Assembly (NCBI RefSeq): GCF_004342025.1
Contig: NZ_SLWN01000004.1
Span: 248,001 to 312,000 of the forward strand
Reading direction: 5' to 3'
Length of the DNA: 64,000 nt
DNA from: Kribbella steppae
GTDB lineage: Bacteria; Actinomycetota; Actinomycetes; Propionibacteriales; Kribbellaceae
The position numbers were made by a program, and so were the translations under genes. Below, in pieces: positions 14,414 through 25,037 of this stretch. Positions within the stretch are counted from its first letter, which is position 1. Each line of letters starts with the position of its first letter. The notes beneath the pieces were generated by a model, which was not told the origin of the DNA, ran no database searches, and worked only from the letters and a program-made list of their open reading frames with translations.

Positions 14414-17203
14414 TCAGATGCCGTAAGAGATGCGTACGTCGTCGACGTAGGCACTGCCGTAGTTGGAGCTGTTGGCGTAGAACGCGATCCCGGCCAGGGC
14501 GGGCATCGAGGTGCGGAACGGCTGATCGTCGCTGATCCGCGTCCCGTCGAGGTACAGGTCGAACCGCTCGTTCACGGTGTCCACGACCAGGCGTACGTCG
14601 TACCAGCGGCCGAGCTCGTACGGCGCAACGGTGCGAGAGGTCGAGCCCTCGTACGCGATGATGTTGCCCTTGTCGAAGGCCAGGCTGACCGCGGCGGCGC
14701 CGCTCGCGTTGTAGAGGTAGGGCAGGCCGAACCAGTTGCTGCCCGACACGTACGGCTGATCGCGCATCACCCGTGCCTCCACTGTCACCAGCCCACGCAG
14801 CGGAGTCGCGAACACCTGTGAAACCCCGGTCCCGGCCGTGCCTCCGGTGTTCGCCGTACGGGTGAGCCGGACGCTCCGATCCGACGCCGACGGAACCTCG
14901 ACGACGTCCACCGCATTACCGGTCGCACTCACCGTCCAGCCAGCGCTGCCGTCGGGAAGCGCGCCGGTCGGCAGATCGTCGAACTCATGGACCTGCAGGT
15001 CCTCGCGTTCCGGATCGGCCAGCAGGAACGCACCGGCATCGGCAGTGGTCGCCGGCAGCACCGAGATGCCGCCGCGCTCCACGACCTGCCGTCCTTCGAG
15101 TTCCGCCACCACGGTGTAGCCGCCGCCCATCGGCACGTCCGGCACCACGAATCCACCGTCCGCGCCCGACCGGGTCGAACCAATGACCTCGTCGCCGGCC
15201 CGCACGGTGACAACGGCGCCTGCCAGCGCCTCCGCCCGCTGATCGAGCACCCGGCCGGCGATCGACCCATCGGTGTCCTGCAAGACAATCGTCAGATCCT
15301 GCCTAGCGGTATCGCCCCGGCGTACGACGACCGTCGCAGTCGCGGCGTCATAGCCGTCCTTGCTCGCCTTGACACTGGCAACCGTGCCGAACGGCAGGCC
15401 AGCGATCCGGTAGAAGCCACCGGCCTGAGTAGAAGCACGATACGTATGACGCGGTGTCTCGACAACCACGGTCGCGCCCTCCACCGGGTGACCGAACTGA
15501 TCACGGACAACCCCGTTGATCGACTCCCAGTTCTGCCGCTGCGGCGTCCGGTACTCGAAGGCGCCCAAGTCGGGCAGGCCCTGGTAGACCGGCGTACCGG
15601 CGTAGTCCTTGCCACCGTTGTCCGCGATCGCGACCCCGGTGCCGACCGCCGCTGATCCCGAGGTCGGCACGAGCGCCAAGGCTCGTTCCAGTCGTGGCCC
15701 GCTCTCCTCGGTGCCGTACGGTCCGGTCAGCGCAGCCGTGAACAGCGGGTCGCCCAGCACCGGACGAGCATCGGACTGCGGTACGACGAGCGACGCGCCG
15801 CCGTACAGGTTGTTGTCGTAGGTGATCGTCGGACTCGTGGTGAGCGACGCGTTGGCGCGGGTCGAGTAGAGGATGTTGTTGCGGATGTCGTACGTCGCAT
15901 TGAGCGAACTGCCGTACCCGTAGATCAGGTGGTCGCTGCGATCGCTGTAGATCGTGTTGTTGTAGATCTTCGCCGTCGCCGCCCGATCCGAATGCAGATA
16001 GATCTGGTAGCGCGAGTTGCCGGCGATGGTGTTGTAGCGGATCACCGTGTCGCCGAACGAGAACTGGCAGATCAGGATCCCGTCGCCGTTGTGGTGGACG
16101 AAGTTGTACTGCACCACGATCCGGGTCGTCGCCTTGTCCGGGTCGATCGCGTTCGAGTCCGCGCCACCGGCCTTCTGCTGTGTCTCGTACACCTCGTTGT
16201 GCTGGATCACCACGTCGTCGGCGTAGTACGCCTCGATCCCCGACGTACCGGCGCGGTAGACCACGTTGCCCTCGACCAGGCCGCCGCGCACGTCGGTCAG
16301 ATACATCCCGTTACAGGCGTAGTCGTTGCCGTCCTGCTGGATGAAGTTGTTGCGGATGACAACGTTCGTGTGCGGGGTGAACCGTGGGTCGGTGGCGTTC
16401 GCGCGCTCACCCCAGCCGGTCTTCACTGCACCCTCGCTAGACCCGGTGTGTTGTTTGACAATGATGCCTGCGAACGATGTGCGCTTGACTGACGAGTTCT
16501 CGACCAGGATGTCGTTGAGGACGGTCGCCGTACCGGGTGCAGCGATGTCGGCGACGGTGCCGCGGAAGACGATGCCGCCGGTGTTCTTCGAGCGGTCCCA
16601 CCCGGTCTGGAAGGTGACTCCGGGCTTGTTGCCGGCCACGTCGCCGCCGATCCAGTTCACCTCGCCGGTGACGTCGTGCACATCGACGCCGTCGATGACG
16701 AAGTGGCTGAGCGTGCCGCCGACGTCGCCGGCCACCTGGATGCCGCGGAGGTCGCGCAGGTTCGTGCCGGGCTCGCCGGTGAGCGGCTTGGCGTTGGTGA
16801 CCTCGAGGTTGCGGATCTCCCAGTCGTGCTGGTTGAACAGGCGGACCGTCTCGGCGACCTCACCGCCGCCGTGGATCGCGGGCTTCGCGCCCGGGCCGTA
16901 CTTGTCGATCACGATCGGGCGGTGGGTGGCACCGGAGCCCTTCGGCCACAGTTGGCCACCCCAGCTCTGACCGGCCCGGAGCAGGATCCGGTCGCCGGGA
17001 TCGAAGGTGGTCTCGTTGACCTTCTGCAGGGTGCGCCAGGCCCGGTCGGGCGACGTCCCCTTGGCGTCGTCGGAGCCGTGGACGGCGTCGACGTAGTACT
17101 CGGTCCCGTCTCCTCCGGCCGCCGTCGCGGCCGCGCTGGACGGCAGCAGTCCCACCCCGAGCAACACCACGCCCAACACGACGCGCCCCAGCCTCATGCC
17201 CAT
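14414..17203 (-). CDS. Secreted multidomain right-handed beta-helix protein
   Basis: A 929-residue secreted protein. Residues 1-29 are a signal peptide (MGMRLGRVVLGVVLLGVGLL and AAA cleavage region). Residues about 32-480 form a right-handed parallel beta-helix with many N-x-I/V coil signatures, such as VIRNNFIQQDGND and VVQYNFVHHNGDGILI, as in pectate lyase-like and polysaccharide-lyase folds. Two carboxypeptidase-regulatory-like domains follow (about 545-625 starting GVVRDQFGHPVEGATV, and about 625-720 starting SIAGRVLDQRAEALAGAVV). The last 170 residues look like a concanavalin/LamG-type beta sandwich (DDLPTGALPDGSAGW ... YVDDVRISYGI). The start at 17203 follows AAAGGG by seven bases. Extracellular carbohydrate binding or cleavage is likely; the substrate is not determinable. 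Confidence 0.85.
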   Translation of the reverse strand: MGMRLGRVVLGVVLLGVGLLPSSAAATAAGGDGTEYYVDAVHGSDDAKGTSPDRAWRTLQKVNETTFDPGDRILLRAGQSWGGQLWPKGSGATHRPIVIDKYGPGAKPAIHGGGEVAETVRLFNQHDWEIRNLEVTNAKPLTGEPGTNLRDLRGIQVAGDVGGTLSHFVIDGVDVHDVTGEVNWIGGDVAGNKPGVTFQTGWDRSKNTGGIVFRGTVADIAAPGTATVLNDILVENSSVKRTSFAGIIVKQHTGSSEGAVKTGWGERANATDPRFTPHTNVVIRNNFIQQDGNDYACNGMYLTDVRGGLVEGNVVYRAGTSGIEAYYADDVVIQHNEVYETQQKAGGADSNAIDPDKATTRIVVQYNFVHHNGDGILICQFSFGDTVIRYNTIAGNSRYQIYLHSDRAATAKIYNNTIYSDRSDHLIYGYGSSLNATYDIRNNILYSTRANASLTTSPTITYDNNLYGGASLVVPQSDARPVLGDPLFTAALTGPYGTEESGPRLERALALVPTSGSAAVGTGVAIADNGGKDYAGTPVYQGLPDLGAFEYRTPQRQNWESINGVVRDQFGHPVEGATVVVETPRHTYRASTQAGGFYRIAGLPFGTVASVKASKDGYDAATATVVVRRGDTARQDLTIVLQDTDGSIAGRVLDQRAEALAGAVVTVRAGDEVIGSTRSGADGGFVVPDVPMGGGYTVVAELEGRQVVERGGISVLPATTADAGAFLLADPEREDLQVHEFDDLPTGALPDGSAGWTVSATGNAVDVVEVPSASDRSVRLTRTANTGGTAGTGVSQVFATPLRGLVTVEARVMRDQPYVSGSNWFGLPYLYNASGAAAVSLAFDKGNIIAYEGSTSRTVAPYELGRWYDVRLVVDTVNERFDLYLDGTRISDDQPFRTSMPALAGIAFYANSSNYGSAYVDDVRISYGI

Positions 17204-17216
17204 CGGAAAGCCCTTT

Positions 17217-17239
17217 CCAAGATGTCTCCAGCATCTTGG
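17217..17239. promoter_or_regulatory. Palindromic operator-like site upstream of the beta-helix gene
   Basis: CCAAGATG (17217-17224) and CATCTTGG (17232-17239) are perfect inverted repeats separated by seven bases. The site lies just upstream of the AAAGGG ribosome site of the beta-helix gene, so it could act as a repressor operator or an mRNA 5' hairpin. Confidence 0.5.
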
Positions 17240-17290
17240 AGGGGTTTCCACCGATGTACAAGGGTCCGTCCGGCAGGTGACCGGTTCCGG

Positions 17291-19003
<1,713 letters not shown>

Positions 19004-19007
<4 letters not shown>

Positions 19008-20209
19008 TGCTCTGCCCACTCCCGCGGTGTGATGGTGGCCGGCAGGTTCGCCAGGTACGCCTTGTGGTTGCGCGCGGACTCCGCGACCGAGTCGCCGCCG
19101 AACTTCTCCAGCGCGACGTCGGCCAGCACCAGCGCCACCATCGCCTCGGCCACGATGCCCGCCGCCGGTACGGCGCACACGTCGGAGCGCTGATGATGCG
19201 CCGCGGCGGCCTCGCCGGTGCTGGTGTCGATCGTGCGCAACGCCCGCGGCACGGTCGCGATCGGCTTCATCGCCGCCCGCACCCGCAGCGTCTCGCCCGT
19301 ACTCATCCCGCCCTCGGTGCCACCGGAGCGGCCGCCGGTCCGCCGGACGACGCCGTCCTGGGCGACGATCTCGTCGTGCGCCTGCGACCCCGGCGTCCGG
19401 GCCAACTCGAACCCGTCTCCGAGCTCGACGCCCTTGATCGCCTGGATTCCCATCAGCGCACCGGCCAGTTTGGAGTCGAGCCGCCGGTCCCAGTGCACGT
19501 AGCTGCCGAGGCCCGGCGGAAGCCCGTCCACGACCACCTCGACAACACCGCCGAGCGTGTCACCGGCCTTCTGCGCGGTGTCGATCTCGGCCACCATCGC
19601 CTTGCTCGCGTCCGCGTCCAGGCAGCGCACCGGGTCCGCGTCCAGCTTCGCGACGTCGTCGTACGACGGGATCACGCCGTACGGCGCCTTGACCGTGCCG
19701 AGCTCGACGACGTGGCTGACGATCGTCACGCCGTACGCCTGGTTGAGGAAGCGGGCGGCGACCTCGCCGAGCGCGACCCGGGCCGCGGTCTCGCGGGCGC
19801 TGGCCCGCTCGAGCACCGGGCGGGCCTCGTCGAAGCCGTACTTCTGCATGCCGGCCAGATCCGCGTGCCCGGGGCGCGGGCGGGTCAGCGGCGCGTTCCG
19901 GGCCAGGTTGGCCAGCGTTTCCGGGTCGACCGGGTCGGCCGACATCACCTGCTCCCACTTCGGCCACTCGGTGTTGCCGACCTGGATCGCGACCGGGCTG
20001 CCGAGTGAGAGTCCGTGCCGGAACCCGCCGATGAACGTCACCTCGTCCCGCTCGAACTTCATCCGGGCGCCGCGGCCGTAGCCCAGCCGACGACGAGCGA
20101 GGGCGTCGGCCACGTCATCCGTGGTGACCTGGACGCCTGCGGGAAGACCTTCGAGTACGGCGACGAGCGCTTGTCCGTGCGACTCGCCGGCGGTGAGCCA
20201 GCGCAGCAT
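19004..20209 (-). CDS. aroC: Chorismate synthase
   Basis: A 401-residue chorismate synthase. Signature sequences are [20 protein letters not shown] at the start, [16 protein letters not shown], the [12 protein letters not shown] block, and [17 protein letters not shown]. It is FMN-dependent and makes chorismate from EPSP, the last common step to aromatic amino acids. The ATG at 20209 gives the family's normal N terminus; a longer in-frame extension to 20434 crosses a PIN-domain remnant and is rejected. It heads the aroC-aroK-aroB segment. Confidence 0.96.
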
Positions 20210-20297
20210 GCCCCGATTCTTCCACGCGCCACCCACGGCCCCGACGCCGGTCTCATCCCCCTTGGCCGCGCCGACGAGCGGAGCGCGAATGCGGGTC

Positions 20298-20576
20298 TCA
20301 GTCGCCGAACGGGTTGACCAGCCGCACACCGGTCCGCTCCACGTCCGCAGTGTTCCGGGTGACCAGGGCCCAGTCATGAACCAGCGCGGTAGCCGCAAGC
20401 AGCCCATCCACCAGCGGCAGCGGCGAGCTGGCATTCAGCCGCCCCCACAGCTCGGCGATGTCGACGGTGACGGGAATGATCCGGTCGGCGTACCCCGCGA
20501 TCAGCCGTTGACTCCAGCTCTCGATCACCGCGGCCTGCGCCGGATCCCGGATGGCCAACCGCTCGATCCCCTGCCG
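20298..20576 (-). pseudogene. VapC-type PIN toxin, N-terminally truncated
   Basis: The frame reads RQGIERLAIRDPAQAAVIES, then [35 protein letters not shown] and VRLVNPFGD to the stop at 20298. This is the C-terminal two thirds of a VapC PIN-domain ribonuclease. The first 45 or so residues, with the first catalytic Asp (LLDTN), are missing. No antitoxin is present. The homologous segment ends around 20576, exactly where the divergent siderophore-interacting protein begins, so a deletion probably removed the 5' ends of two divergent genes. Confidence 0.75.
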
Positions 20577-21291
20577 GACGCGGCAGTTGGTGCGGGTGAC
20601 CGTGGCCGCGGACGAGCTGGACCGGTTCGAGTACGTCGGCCCCGACCAGTTGGTGCAGATCTTCCTGCCGCCGCGGTTGGGAGCGCCGCTGGTGCTGCCG
20701 AAAACCGAGCGGTGGTGGCCGGAGTGGCAGGAGTTGGAGGAGCAGACCCGGCCGGTGCTGCGGAACTACACAGTGCGCGCGTTCGATCCGGTGGCGCGGC
20801 AGCTGAGCATCGACTTCGTCGTGCATGGCACCGGCCCCGGGTCCAGCTTCGCCCAGCGGGCCCGGTCCGGCGACGAGCTCGGCGTACTGAGTGACGGCGC
20901 CGACTACTCGCCACCGGAGGACACCGAGTGGCAGTTGCTGGTCGGTGACGAGACCGCGCTGCCGGCAATCGCGTCGATCATCGAGCAGTTGCAGCCGGGT
21001 GCGCGGGCGGTGGCGTTCCTGGAGGTCCGCGACCGGAACGACGAACTCCCGATTCCGCGGCATCCCGGCGTACGCGTGCACTGGTTGCACCGCGGAGACG
21101 TCGCGCCAGGGAAGAGCGACGTACTGCTGAGCCGGCTGCGGCAGACGGCACTCCCCCGCGGCCGGGCCTACGCGTGGGTGGCCGGCGAGTCGTCGCTCGT
21201 CACCTCGGTACGACGCCATCTGGTGACCGAGCGGGGTCTGGAGAAGCCGCAGGTCTACTTCTGTGGCTACTGGCGCCGCATGCACGCCTGA
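20551..21291 (+). CDS. Siderophore-interacting (FAD-dependent ferric reductase) protein, probably clipped at the N terminus
   Basis: About 233-246 residues depending on start (ATG 20551 or GTG 20590, neither with a strong ribosome site). The FAD-binding signature RNYTVRAFDP lies near residue 72 from the ATG, followed by DFVVHGTGPGSSFAQRA, as in the SIP/ViuB family. The C-terminal NAD(P)H-binding half includes LLVGDETALPAIASIIEQL and AWVAGESSLVTSVRRHLV. These cytoplasmic enzymes release iron from ferric siderophores. The first beta strand is shorter than in typical members, and the first 25 bases overlap the VapC remnant. The gene may thus start from an accidental codon or be inactive. Confidence 0.78.
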   Translation: MANRSIPCRTRQLVRVTVAADELDRFEYVGPDQLVQIFLPPRLGAPLVLPKTERWWPEWQELEEQTRPVLRNYTVRAFDPVARQLSIDFVVHGTGPGSSFAQRARSGDELGVLSDGADYSPPEDTEWQLLVGDETALPAIASIIEQLQPGARAVAFLEVRDRNDELPIPRHPGVRVHWLHRGDVAPGKSDVLLSRLRQTALPRGRAYAWVAGESSLVTSVRRHLVTERGLEKPQVYFCGYWRRMHA

Positions 21292-21430
21292 GCGCGGTCG
21301 GAGGAGAGCGCGTCCCGGAAGGACAGCACGACGTCGAACGTCTTGCCGAGTGCCGAGTTCTCACAACCTGTCGAGACCTGCGCGGCCTGACCGCCGGCGA
21401 TCGCGGCGACACCACCATCGATAGGGTTTC
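21292..21430 (-). pseudogene. Possible coding remnant with strong codon bias
   Basis: On the minus strand this stretch reads GVAAIAGGQAAQVSTGCENS, then LGKTFDVVLSFRDALSSDR with G/C at nearly every third position, unlike a shadow frame. No stop or start belonging to it is evident, and I do not recognise the family. It lies between the end of the siderophore-interacting gene and the start of the ADP-ribosylglycohydrolase gene. It may be a gene fragment. Confidence 0.25.
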
Positions 21431-21434
21431 CGCC

Positions 21435-22553
21435 ATGAGTCGGGCTGCGGAAGAGACGTGGCGGGCGCGGATTCGCGGCTGTCTGCTGGGTGGGGCGATC
21501 GGTGACGCGTTGGGCGGCCCGGTCGAGTTCGAGAGCGGTCAGTCGATCGTTGCCGCGCACCCCGAACGGCTCCGGACCTTCGTCTCCGGCTCCGCCGGCT
21601 GGCCGCCCGGGACAATCACCGATGACACCCAGATGACGCTGTTCACGGTCGAAGGGCTGATCCGGGCGGGAGTGCGGACCGATCGCGGGATCGGGTTCAC
21701 GGTGGCGGTGGTGCACCACGCGTACGACCGCTGGCTGGACACACAGACTCTTCAGGCTCCGTCCGGTGAACGCGACGGCTGGTTGCAGGGCGAGCAGTGG
21801 CTGTACGCACGGCGAGCTCCCGGCAACACCTGTCTCAGTGCGTTGACGGGAGCGCGCAAGGGCGGTGACCGGATCCCGCAGTTCGGCGGGCAGGCTGCCA
21901 ACGACTCCAAGGGTTGCGGTGGAGTCATGCGCGTCGCGCCGTTCGGACTGCTGCCGGCGAAGTGGTTCGACCGGGACTGGGTGTTCGACTCAGCCGCGGA
22001 CGCAGCGGGATACACGCACGGCCACCCGACCGGAAAGCTCGCGTCCGGTGCATTGGCCGTGATCATCCGCGAGATCTGCGGCGGCGCCGACCTCAATGCG
22101 GCGCTGGACACGACCGCGGCGGTGCTCGCCGAGCGGCCGGACCACTTGGAAACCAGCACGGCGCTCGCCGCCGCCCGGCAGGCCGCAGCCAGCGGCAACC
22201 ACGGACCGGCGACTGTGGAGCAACTGGGCGGTGGCTGGGTCGCTGAAGAGGCTCTGGCGATCGCTGTGTACGCCGCACTCGCCTACCCCGAGCCCGAGCA
22301 GTTCCTGGACGCACTGGCGTTGTCGGTCACTCACTCCGGTGACAGCGACTCCACCGGTGCCATCTGCGGCAACCTCCTGGGCGCCCTCCACGGTGAGACG
22401 GCTCTACCTGCAGAACTCGTCTTCACCGTCGAGGGCCGCCCCGTCATCCTCCAACTGGCCGACGACTTCGCCTTGGAGTTCAGCACCCCGACCCGCCTCC
22501 ACGGCGACTACGGACCCCACACTGCCTGGAGCACCCGCTACCCCGGCTGGTGA
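21435..22553 (+). CDS. ADP-ribosylglycohydrolase family protein
   Basis: A 372-residue protein of the ADP-ribosyl-glycohydrolase (DraG/ARH) fold. Metal-binding motifs appear as GAIGDALGGPVEF near residue 20, ITDDTQMTLFTVEGL near residue 62, GCGGVMRVAPFGL near residue 160, and THSGDSDSTGAICGNLLGA near residue 300. These Asp/Thr residues bind the two Mg2+ ions. Members remove ADP-ribose from arginine in proteins or process related metabolites. No partner ADP-ribosyltransferase or nitrogenase gene is adjacent, so the substrate is open. Confidence 0.9.
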   Translation: MSRAAEETWRARIRGCLLGGAIGDALGGPVEFESGQSIVAAHPERLRTFVSGSAGWPPGTITDDTQMTLFTVEGLIRAGVRTDRGIGFTVAVVHHAYDRWLDTQTLQAPSGERDGWLQGEQWLYARRAPGNTCLSALTGARKGGDRIPQFGGQAANDSKGCGGVMRVAPFGLLPAKWFDRDWVFDSAADAAGYTHGHPTGKLASGALAVIIREICGGADLNAALDTTAAVLAERPDHLETSTALAAARQAAASGNHGPATVEQLGGGWVAEEALAIAVYAALAYPEPEQFLDALALSVTHSGDSDSTGAICGNLLGALHGETALPAELVFTVEGRPVILQLADDFALEFSTPTRLHGDYGPHTAWSTRYPGW

Positions 22554-22812
22554 CTACTTCGGTTCGATCGACAGCTTGTGGTGGAAGGTGTTGGCGGGTC
22601 CCACTTCGCCTTGATCTGCTGGAGGCGCGGGTAGTTGCCGAGGTAGTACAGGTCGTGCCACGGGACGCCGGACTTGTTGTACGCCGGGTCGGCCAGATCG
22701 ACGTCCGGGTAGTTGATGTACGAGAGCCGGCGTTGATCGCGTTCGGGACCGGCACGCCACCGGTGTCCTGGTAGATGTCGGCGCACAGCTTGCGCAGCCA
22801 GGTCCCCCGCAT
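22554..22812 (-). pseudogene. Berberine-bridge-type FAD oxidoreductase, C-terminal remnant 1
   Basis: Three overlapping minus-strand frames join into a BBE-domain C terminus: TWLRKLCADIYQDTGGVPVP, then LSYINYPDVDLADPAYNKSG and PWHDLYYLGNYPRLQQIKAK, then NTFHHKLSIEP and stop at 22554. Frameshifts fall near 22730 and 22593. The bulk of the enzyme is gone. It abuts the A24 peptidase stop on one side and the ADP-ribosylglycohydrolase stop on the other. Confidence 0.8.
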
Positions 22813-22840
22813 CAACCAGCTGGCTGAGTCCCCGGATCCC

Positions 22841-23548
22841 CTATCCGACGTACAACTCCGCGAGTGATCCACCGAGTACGACCCCGGCCAGCGCGCCGAT
22901 CAGCATGAACGGCCCGAACGGGACCATCTGCTTGCGCGTCATCACCTTCCCCACGATCAGCGCGATGCCCACGATCGCACCGAGGAAGAAGCCGCCGTAC
23001 AGACCAGTGATGAACTCACCCCAGCCCAGCCAGCCGAGCGCCATCCCGAGCAGGCCCGACAGCCGGACGTCGCCGAATCCCACACCCCGCGGAAACACGA
23101 ACCACAGCACGTAGAACACCGCGAACCCGATCACCCCCGCGAGCACCGCCCGCCGGAACGACCCCCACTCCCCCGACACCACGGCCGCGCCGAGCAGCGC
23201 CAGTCCGATCACCAGGTACGACGGCCAGATGATCGCCGACGGCAGATAGCGCGTCCGCGCATCGATGTACCCGAGCACCGCCCCCGCCACGGCCAGCAGC
23301 AGCCAGGCCACCAGCACCGCAGTCGTCCCGAGGAACCACCCGACCAGTCCCCCGGACACCGCCGCGAGTAGACCACACCAGAACGCCGCTCGCCGGCTGG
23401 CCAGGTCGGCGTACGGAATCTTGACTTCGCCCTCCTCCAGCGTGGGCTCGGGGATGCGCCGCATCAGCCACGGGCCGATCAGGTACGCCGCAGGTCCGCA
23501 GAAGACTACCCCGGCCCCTGCGGCGAGCAACGCGTTGTCAGCCGGCAC
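22841..23548 (-). CDS. A24 family (prepilin-type) peptidase
   Basis: A 235-residue polytopic membrane protein with seven or so hydrophobic helices. The two catalytic aspartates of type IV prepilin peptidases are in GYIDARTRYLP (near residue 93) and GVGFGDVRLSGLLG (near residue 152). The N-terminal cysteine-rich methyltransferase domain of classic PilD is absent, as in actinobacterial and archaeal-type enzymes. The GTG at 23548 starts it. No pilin or secretion ATPase gene lies nearby, though an A24 peptidase near aroE/aroC is usual in actinobacteria. It would cleave class III signal peptides of Tad or type IV-like pilins encoded elsewhere. Confidence 0.88.
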   Translation of the reverse strand: MPADNALLAAGAGVVFCGPAAYLIGPWLMRRIPEPTLEEGEVKIPYADLASRRAAFWCGLLAAVSGGLVGWFLGTTAVLVAWLLLAVAGAVLGYIDARTRYLPSAIIWPSYLVIGLALLGAAVVSGEWGSFRRAVLAGVIGFAVFYVLWFVFPRGVGFGDVRLSGLLGMALGWLGWGEFITGLYGGFFLGAIVGIALIVGKVMTRKQMVPFGPFMLIGALAGVVLGGSLAELYVG

Positions 23549-23579
23549 GATCCAGGAGCCTAGACGATTTCGCCGACCG

Positions 23580-24623
23580 CTACGCGCGGTCTGTGGATGA
23601 CCGGCGGACCAGGATCCGCGCGATGACCGCCGCGCCGGCGCCGAGCAGCAGGACGCCGCCGGCCAGCACGCCGATCGTGCTCCAGAAGCCGTCGTTGCGG
23701 GTCACGTACTCGATCCGCTGGAACTCCTCGTCGGACGCGGCCCGCTCGAAGGTGAAATCGTCGGTGATCCGGCTCGGATCGCGGTAGGTGACCGAGTAGG
23801 CCGTCAGGTAGTCGGCCGGCGCGGTCAGCACGTGGTCCTCGACCCGTCCGGCGTACAGCAGTTCCGGTTTCACGTCCGCGTCCGGCAGCTTGGTCGCGTC
23901 GACCCGATGCGCGGCGGCGACGTACACGGTGACCGTCTGCTCGCTAATCGCGCCCTTGCTGAGCCGCATCGGGTAGACGATCCGGTCCGACGCGAACGTC
24001 AGCCGCAGCGGCGGCGTCGCCCCGCTCATGCTCTCGCCGGCCTGCTTCGGCGCGAGCTTCACCGCGACGATCTCCCACTTCTCGGTCAGGTACGGCGTGA
24101 GGTTCTCGGCCAGCCCGGACGGTACGACGTACCCGTTCGTACCCAGCCAGTCGGTCACCGCGGTCCCACTCGTGCCCTCGAGTCGCGCGACCGAGAACGG
24201 TCCGAGCTGCATCTCCTGGCGCACGTTCACGCCGGCACCGGCCCTGGGCGCGCCGGCCGAGTCAGGACCGCTGCCCATCACGCCGAGGTCCCGGAACGGC
24301 CAGTAGGTCTTGCGGACGACGACCTTCGGCCGCGTCATCCGGTCCAGCCGGTTGAACAGGCCGGTCTCGCCGAGTTCGACCTTGGCCGCGGCCGGCACCG
24401 GCATGATCCAGGCCGCCTTCTTCGACGAGCCGTTGATCGCCATCGACAGCGTGATCTGCTCGGTGCCGTCGTCGTACTGGACCAGCGCGTTCTCGCCGTA
24501 CGCCCGGGCCCGCGACTCCGCGTCGGGGAGATAGCCCCCGCACGCGCACGCCCAGGCAGGTGTTACTCCGGCCGCCACGAACCCCAGAGCCAGCACACCT
24601 GCGACAACTCGCCAAACCTTCAT
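23580..24623 (-). CDS. DUF2330 secreted/membrane protein
   Basis: A 347-residue protein with a signal peptide (residues 1-26, ending AWACACGGYLPD), a long extracytoplasmic domain, and a C-terminal transmembrane helix (TIGVLAGGVLLLGAGAAVIA) followed by positive residues. The CACGG motif just after cleavage and the MSMAINGSSKKAAWIMPVPA-like region are typical of DUF2330. The protein is probably anchored with its main domain outside the cell. Function is unknown for the family. It ends 31 bases before the A24 peptidase start on the same strand. Confidence 0.85.
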   Translation of the reverse strand: MKVWRVVAGVLALGFVAAGVTPAWACACGGYLPDAESRARAYGENALVQYDDGTEQITLSMAINGSSKKAAWIMPVPAAAKVELGETGLFNRLDRMTRPKVVVRKTYWPFRDLGVMGSGPDSAGAPRAGAGVNVRQEMQLGPFSVARLEGTSGTAVTDWLGTNGYVVPSGLAENLTPYLTEKWEIVAVKLAPKQAGESMSGATPPLRLTFASDRIVYPMRLSKGAISEQTVTVYVAAAHRVDATKLPDADVKPELLYAGRVEDHVLTAPADYLTAYSVTYRDPSRITDDFTFERAASDEEFQRIEYVTRNDGFWSTIGVLAGGVLLLGAGAAVIARILVRRSSTDRA

Positions 24624-24632
24624 GGCGGGAGA

Positions 24633-25037
24633 CTAACTAGAGAAGGGTGTAGGCAGTGTGGAAGAAGTGACCGGGTCGTACTTCTTCTTGACCGCGCGCA
24701 GCCGGGGCAGGCTCGTGCCGTAGTACGTGCTGACCGAGCGGCCGGTCTCGACATAGTTCACGTAGCCGCCGGCCGAGTACGTCCGGACCGCACGGTGCCC
24801 GTTGGTGATGAAGGTCTGCGCGACCCGGACCTGTGCCGACGACGGGTGGGCCGCCATCCCGGAGTACCACTGGATCACCCCGAGCGGCCTTCGAAGCCGG
24901 CCCGTGAGAGAGCGGGAGAAGCTGTTCCAGTTCGGCGCGGCCGCGGTGGCGGTCTTGGTGTCAGAACAACTGTTCAGTGCGACGGCGGCAACAGCGCCGC
25001 CTGCTTTCAGTAACGTCCGGCGGTCAAGCTGGCTCAC
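24633..25037 (-). pseudogene. Berberine-bridge-type FAD oxidoreductase with internal deletion, remnant 2
   Basis: The frame starts VSQLDRRTLLKAGGAVAAVA, a twin-arginine signal. After about 50 residues it jumps directly to the C-terminal BBE region (GVIQWYSGMAAHP, VETGRSVSTYYGTSLPRLRA). The FAD domain of around 350 residues is missing. A one-base slip near 24660 spoils the conserved end, which reads HFFHTAYTL in the neighbouring frame. The start overlaps the aroE stop by 14 bases with GAGGAG upstream, so the remnant is probably still translated. Confidence 0.8.

Noticed and set aside
20210..20434. N-terminal extension of aroC
   Set aside because: The extra residues cover the VapC remnant and intergenic DNA; the [12 protein letters not shown] start at 20209 is canonical.
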